Source of the DNA: Treponema sp.
GTDB taxonomy: Bacteria > Spirochaetota > Spirochaetia > Treponematales > Breznakiellaceae
Direction: 5' to 3'
DNA: 36,077 bases
NCBI GenBank assembly: GCA_031286095.1
Contig: JAITUY010000213.1
Location: 1 to 36,077, forward strand
Shown: positions 32,436 through 36,077 of the stretch, piece after piece
Position numbering within the stretch: the stretch's first letter is position 1
How the letters are laid out: each line of letters begins with the position of its first letter
Program-made: the position numbers and the translations under genes
The notes under the pieces: model-generated
Seen by the model: only the letters and a program-made list of their open reading frames with translations
Databases searched by the model: none
What the model was told of the DNA's origin: nothing

Positions 32436-32852
32436 TCAATATTTATCCGCTAAATCGTACAGAGAGTCATACGGCAGTAACTCCCCGATAGTGGAATCCA
32501 CGCGGTTAGGACCGCTTCCTGCAAAACGAACAGGCGCGGATGGCGGCATAAATTCGCTTAACACTTGACGGCAGGCTCCGCACGGACCGACCGGCTCGAT
32601 GGAATCAGGGGTCGAGATTGCCAGAGCGATAAATTTTCGTTTGCCCTGTCCTACGCCCGTGAATACAGCGTTCCGTTCGGCGCAGACAGTAAGACCAAAA
32701 GAACGGTTTTCTACGTTTACTCCTGTGATAATGCTTCTGTCCTCGCACAACAGCGCCGCGCCCACGCGGAACTTTGAATAAACGGCATAAGCCATATTCG
32801 CGGCTTTTTGGGCTTTTGAAAATAAATCGTCCATTTGTTCGTTAGAAATCAT
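32436..32852 (-). CDS. cdd: Cytidine deaminase
   Basis: A 138-residue homotetrameric-type cytidine deaminase of pyrimidine salvage. Zinc site: Cys-Ala-Glu in LTVCAERNAVF (Glu is the proton shuttle) and PCGACRQVLSEF. N-terminus KAANMAYAVYSKFRVGAALLCED is typical for substrate binding. The ATG at 32852 has GGAGG at five-base spacing; longer in-frame ATGs at 32864 and 32906 lack this. A TATAAT sequence lies just upstream at about 32877. Confidence 0.95.
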   Translation of the reverse strand: MISNEQMDDLFSKAQKAANMAYAVYSKFRVGAALLCEDRSIITGVNVENRSFGLTVCAERNAVFTGVGQGKRKFIALAISTPDSIEPVGPCGACRQVLSEFMPPSAPVRFAGSGPNRVDSTIGELLPYDSLYDLADKY

Positions 32853-32905
32853 ACTTGCCTCCATGGTTATTATATTATACACTAAAGCTGTCAGGAAACT
32901 TAACA

Positions 32906-33030
32906 TGGAGTTGTCTAAAAACTTCAGTTTTTAAACAACTTCCTTTAAAATCGTATTTTTGTAAGGCTTTAGCCTGAAAAAATGCATGACTTTTTCAGTA
33001 ACGATACTAGTTATTTAAAAAGTTAGTTTT
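32906..33030. repeat. Dispersed hairpin repeat, copy R6
   Basis: AGTTGTCTAAAAA (32909) and TTTTTAAACAACT pair around CTTCAG with one mismatch; GTAAGGCTTTAGCCTGAAAAAATGCATGAC follows as in R4. Compared with R4 both stem strands have changed, keeping most pairs. It separates cdd from the divergent propeller gene. Confidence 0.7.
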
Positions 33031-33067
33031 CCGTCAATTTTACTGATTTTTGCCGTCGGGGGAAAAA

Positions 33068-34201
33068 TTGGCTCAGCAAAAAAAAAGAATACGAACATTA
33101 ATCATCTTTTTGCTTTTTATCGCCTATTTTATTATTGCCTCAAGACCAATTCCGCGAGAGACTGTTCTTTCGTCCGGCTGGTTAAGTTCGCTGGAGTCCG
33201 ATGCGCCTGTTTCAACCGGAGGCGCGGGGCAGGCGCAAGAGGGGCTTTTTCCGTTCACGCTCGGCGCTCATTTTGGATATGTAAACGCAGATGGGCATTT
33301 TTCGGTTAATAATGTAAAAACGGGCGACATTTACCTTAGCGAAAACCTGTGGACAGAATACGGAGCCGAGCCTGAAATTATCGAAATTAAAGATATAAAC
33401 TCACAGACGGCGGTAAATATAAAAAATCCAAGAGGATATCCTATTTTGCGGAACAACAGGGTTTTTATTATCGCCGGCGAACAGAATGCGTTATCCGAAA
33501 TTGACAAGGACGGCAACATTCTTTGGACTTATGAATTTGGCGCGCCCCTTACCTGTATAGACGCGGCAAGCGGTCTTGTGCTGACGGGTTCGATAGACGG
33601 CGTGGTAGAAATTCTTGACGCCGAGGGAAAGCGTGTTTTTTACTTTGAGCCGGGCGGTTCGCGTTATTCGGTAATTTATGGATGCGCTATTTCGCGTAAC
33701 GGTACGCGGATTGGGATTATAAGCGGCATCGATCAACAGCGGTTCCTGCTTCTTGAGCGTTTTGGCGATAGCGGCGATTATAAGGCGGTCTACCATGAAT
33801 TTATAAGCGAAGGATTTAGGCGGCCTGTATTAATTTCTTTTACGGACGAAGACCGCCGTATTATTTTCGAGCGCGCCGAAGGTCTTGGTTGTTACAACAT
33901 TAAATCCAGACAGGGGTTCAGCATACCGCTGGACGGGAAAATAGCGGCTTTTGACAATTCGGGAGACAAGGGCTTTTTCTTTTTGGTTATTTCACGCGTT
34001 GAAGGGCGAAAAGAGCTTGTTGGCATAAGATTCCCGCAGGATAAAAGAATGGCGGTTTCAAAATACAATGGAAATATGAGAAACGCTATTTTTATGAAAG
34101 CGCCTTTTAAGAGCGATAATGTTTTTCTTGGCAGAAGCGGACAGATGATTGTCGCAGGCGGAGGGAAAAAATTAATTTCCTTTGTTATGGAGGAGAAATA
34201 G
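33068..34201 (+). CDS. Membrane-anchored beta-propeller-like protein of unknown function
   Basis: About 377 residues. N-terminal anchor RIRTLIIFLLFIAYFIIASR after a basic start, so the bulk is periplasmic. The body reads as WD40/PQQ-like blades: NILWTYEFGAPLTCIDAASGLVLTGSIDGVVEILDAEGKRVFYF, then YGCAISRNGTRIGIISGIDQQRFLLLERF. No catalytic motif. The frame allows TTG at 33050, but the TTG at 33068 has GGGGGA at proper spacing, so it is preferred. First of three overlapping or adjacent plus-strand genes (propeller, M23-like, methyltransferase). Confidence 0.75.
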   Translation: MAQQKKRIRTLIIFLLFIAYFIIASRPIPRETVLSSGWLSSLESDAPVSTGGAGQAQEGLFPFTLGAHFGYVNADGHFSVNNVKTGDIYLSENLWTEYGAEPEIIEIKDINSQTAVNIKNPRGYPILRNNRVFIIAGEQNALSEIDKDGNILWTYEFGAPLTCIDAASGLVLTGSIDGVVEILDAEGKRVFYFEPGGSRYSVIYGCAISRNGTRIGIISGIDQQRFLLLERFGDSGDYKAVYHEFISEGFRRPVLISFTDEDRRIIFERAEGLGCYNIKSRQGFSIPLDGKIAAFDNSGDKGFFFLVISRVEGRKELVGIRFPQDKRMAVSKYNGNMRNAIFMKAPFKSDNVFLGRSGQMIVAGGGKKLISFVMEEK

Positions 34202-34202
34202 T

Positions 34203-35072
34203 ATGCGGTGCAAGGCAATTTCTATAACTGTTTTATTTCTTATTTTGACAGGTTTGCTTTCCGCCATGAACTGGCCTTCGGAAACCGCCGTAATGACGCG
34301 CAACTTTGGTTCCAACGACAGGGGCAGACCGGCGCTTGGCATGGTTTTTTCAGGAAACACGCAGGTGCTTTCCGCCGAGGCTGGCGAGGTAATATTTACG
34401 CATAACAGTAGCGATACCGTTTCCCGTCTTCCGTCCCCGTTTGGCGCGTGGATGGCGGTTGATCACGAAGATGGGCTTATTACAATTTACAGCCGTTATG
34501 CGGATAACGCTTCGGACGGCGAGAAAACCGCGCCCCCCGTCCGCGTTCAAAAACAGGAGCCAATCGCGGTTTCAGGGATTTCAGGCTGGTCGGCGCAAAA
34601 CGGATTTTATTTTCAGGTTTACGACAGGCGCGAGCGAAGCTGGATAAATCCCGCTATGCTTGTAACGCCGCAAAGGGAAACGCGCCCTCCGCAAATTCTT
34701 TCGGTAGAGTTACTGAACGCCCAGGGGACTCCCGTTCAATCGTGGAATTTAAGTCAGGGACGTTATACAGTAATAGTTAACACCAACGTCTCTTCTGCTT
34801 CCAGAGGAATTTTTTTCGCGCCTCAGCGCATTATCTGTTTGATAAACGGGGCCGAAGCAGGCTCTCTTAATTTTGAGGCTTTTTCCGCAAGGGACGGAAT
34901 CTTGATGGTTTTCCGCAATGGTCTTGTTCCGGCAAGACAAGTTTATTCAACTTTTCCGGCTTTTGAAGCGGCGACGGTTTTTCTTAACAGGGGACAGGCG
35001 AATCTGGAAGTTATTGTGCAGGATATAAACGGTATTTCCCGCAGTTATTTCAGCAGAATATATGTAAATTGA
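34203..35072 (+). CDS. Degenerate M23 (LytM-like) exported protein
   Basis: About 289 residues with signal peptide MRCKAISITVLFLILTGLLSA. The segment NWPSETAVMTRNFGSNDRGRPALGMVFSGNTQVLSAEAGEVIFTH and GAWMAVDHEDGLITIYSRYAD follows the LytM/M23 fold, but the zinc ligands are absent: HxxxD is replaced by a PALGMVFSG stretch, and the second HxH is YSRYA. The remainder (about 160-289) is Ig-like/beta. Probably non-hydrolytic, acting as a binder or activator as EnvC and NlpD do. GGAGGA precedes the ATG at 34203, one base after the stop of the propeller gene. Confidence 0.72.
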   Translation: MRCKAISITVLFLILTGLLSAMNWPSETAVMTRNFGSNDRGRPALGMVFSGNTQVLSAEAGEVIFTHNSSDTVSRLPSPFGAWMAVDHEDGLITIYSRYADNASDGEKTAPPVRVQKQEPIAVSGISGWSAQNGFYFQVYDRRERSWINPAMLVTPQRETRPPQILSVELLNAQGTPVQSWNLSQGRYTVIVNTNVSSASRGIFFAPQRIICLINGAEAGSLNFEAFSARDGILMVFRNGLVPARQVYSTFPAFEAATVFLNRGQANLEVIVQDINGISRSYFSRIYVN

Positions 35073-35941
35073 AAACATTTTCAATGCCGGTCAGCGGCGC
35101 AAAAAGCGGATTGATTCCATGCAATTACTGCGGCGGTCTAATTTTTAAACCCGCTCTTGAGTGCGAAGGCTTTAATTTTGTCCGGTGTAAAAAATGCGGT
35201 CTTGTACAGAGGAACCCACAGCCTGTAAAAGAGGAAATAATTGCGCGTTACAGTAAAACTTTTGGGGACGATTATTTAAAATACGAACTTGAAAATGAAG
35301 CCGCCTTTCTGAAACTGCAACAGCTCGCTTTGCAGGACGCAGGTTTTTACAAAATAGAGAAAGCGATCTTTTTACGCGCCGGCGGAGAACAACGGGGCGA
35401 ACAGCCCAGCGTCCTTGACATAGGTTGCGCCACAGGAGCGCTTATCGCCTCTCTTCGCGACCGAGGTTGGCGTGTAACGGGAGTGGAAATTTCACCATGC
35501 GCTGTATACGCGCAAAAAGAGCGCGGGCTTGACGTGCGGAACATTCCGCTGGAAGAAGCGAATTTCCCGAAAGAGAGCTTTGACGCGGTTCTTGCGTCCC
35601 ACCTTGTTGAACATTTGAACGACCCGCGTTCTTTTTTTGAGGAAGTACACCGCATTCTTAAAAAGGACGGATATATTTTTATTACCACTCCTAATATCAG
35701 CGGTTTGCAGGCTCGTCTTTTCGGCGGCAAATGGCGCTCTGCGATATTCGATCATCTTTATTTGTTTTCAAAAAGCACATTGCTGAAAATGTTAAAAACC
35801 TGCGGTTTTAAGCCGGAAGGCGTTTACACATGGGGCGGACTTGCAGTCGGAGCTTCGCCCATATGGTTAAAAAAGCCAGCCGACATTCTCGCAAAACGAC
35901 TCGGTTTCGGAGACGTGATGATAATTCGCGCCGTACGCTAA
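35069..35941 (+). CDS. Class I SAM-dependent methyltransferase with zinc-finger N-terminus
   Basis: About 290 residues. Two CxxC pairs at about 18-21 (PCNYCGG) and 40-43 (RCKKCGL) form a zinc site as in sugar/cell-envelope methyltransferases. The Rossmann core has motif I VLDIGCATG, GVEISPCAV, and FDAVLASHLVEHLNDPRSFFEEVHRILKKDGYIFITTPN, typical of Methyltransf_12/23. The start is uncertain: a TTG at 35069 overlaps the preceding stop, and an ATG lies at 35084. Likely target is a polysaccharide or sugar nucleotide. Nothing recognisable follows to the end of the window. Confidence 0.82.
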   Translation: MKTFSMPVSGAKSGLIPCNYCGGLIFKPALECEGFNFVRCKKCGLVQRNPQPVKEEIIARYSKTFGDDYLKYELENEAAFLKLQQLALQDAGFYKIEKAIFLRAGGEQRGEQPSVLDIGCATGALIASLRDRGWRVTGVEISPCAVYAQKERGLDVRNIPLEEANFPKESFDAVLASHLVEHLNDPRSFFEEVHRILKKDGYIFITTPNISGLQARLFGGKWRSAIFDHLYLFSKSTLLKMLKTCGFKPEGVYTWGGLAVGASPIWLKKPADILAKRLGFGDVMIIRAVR

Positions 35942-36077
35942 AAAAGCACAGCAAAGCGCTAGTACAGCATGGCGTAAATAACCCCTCCTAAATCAAACAC
36001 GGAGTAATTTGCCTTTATAATTCCATTGAAAAGGTTTTTTAAAATATAGATTATAATATCCTATAAAACTTTTTATT

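Noticed and set aside
35955-36063. Minus-strand frame ending in VFDLGGVIYAMLY near the right edge
   Set aside because: About 33 codons, with an in-frame stop upstream and no usable start; not supported as a gene or as a partial gene.

Overview
The window looks like chromosomal DNA of a spirochaete, most likely a Treponema or close relative of the gut or environmental type. Evidence: a UPF0164/FadL-like outer-membrane protein (a family best known from T. pallidum), HPr plus HprK with PTS IIA-like regulators but no sugar permease, a DUF4912 + GH57-like pair, a beta-propeller/SpoIIE receptor phosphatase, and a RluA-type pseudouridine synthase. No plasmid, phage or CRISPR module is visible.

Layout. 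1-3280: an accessory, very AT-rich block on the minus strand (nucleotidyltransferase, HAD hydrolase, VOC protein, a truncated PPOX gene, a secreted protein of unknown function), broken up by hairpin repeats. 9472-3500 (minus): a tight six-gene unit hprK-ptsH-sensor kinase-sigma54 response regulator-lexA-holA, joined by overlaps or short gaps. 9473-9997: a nest of short palindromic mobile elements, followed by a good promoter for serC. 9998-13382 (plus): serC, serA and a lytic transglycosylase. 15688-13343 (minus): a PtsN-like IIA protein and a cytoplasmic GH5 glycosidase. 15764-16328: tRNA-Lys(UUU) with its promoter, followed by two tandem structured units, each with its own terminator. 16341-17653: two MITE-like insertions in a decayed, probably outer-membrane, gene. 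25498-17630 (minus): a signalling operon (1005-aa periplasmic repeat protein, 1508-aa propeller/HAMP/SpoIIE phosphatase, coiled-coil protein), divergent from the UPF0164 gene. 26926-29209: DUF4912 + degenerate GH57. 29229-32852: pseudouridine synthase, transglutaminase-like lipoprotein/exported protein, zinc-ribbon membrane protein, HTH-IIA regulator, cytidine deaminase. 33068-35941: anchored propeller-like protein, degenerate M23 protein, zinc-finger methyltransferase. 35942-36077: nothing recognised.

How it works together. HPr, HprK and two IIA-like proteins (one fused to a DNA-binding domain) suggest a PTS that regulates instead of transporting sugar, and the HPr module is genetically coupled to a sigma54 two-component system. 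The most unusual material is non-coding: (1) two tandem, strongly folded units downstream of tRNA-Lys whose closing stem ends in an exact copy of the last 17 paired tRNA bases; (2) a dispersed hairpin family with a conserved CTTCAG/CTGAAG loop that sits at stop codons; (3) CGCAGAG-type miniature elements, one with an 18-bp terminal inverted repeat and CTAG target duplication whose removal restores a reading frame.
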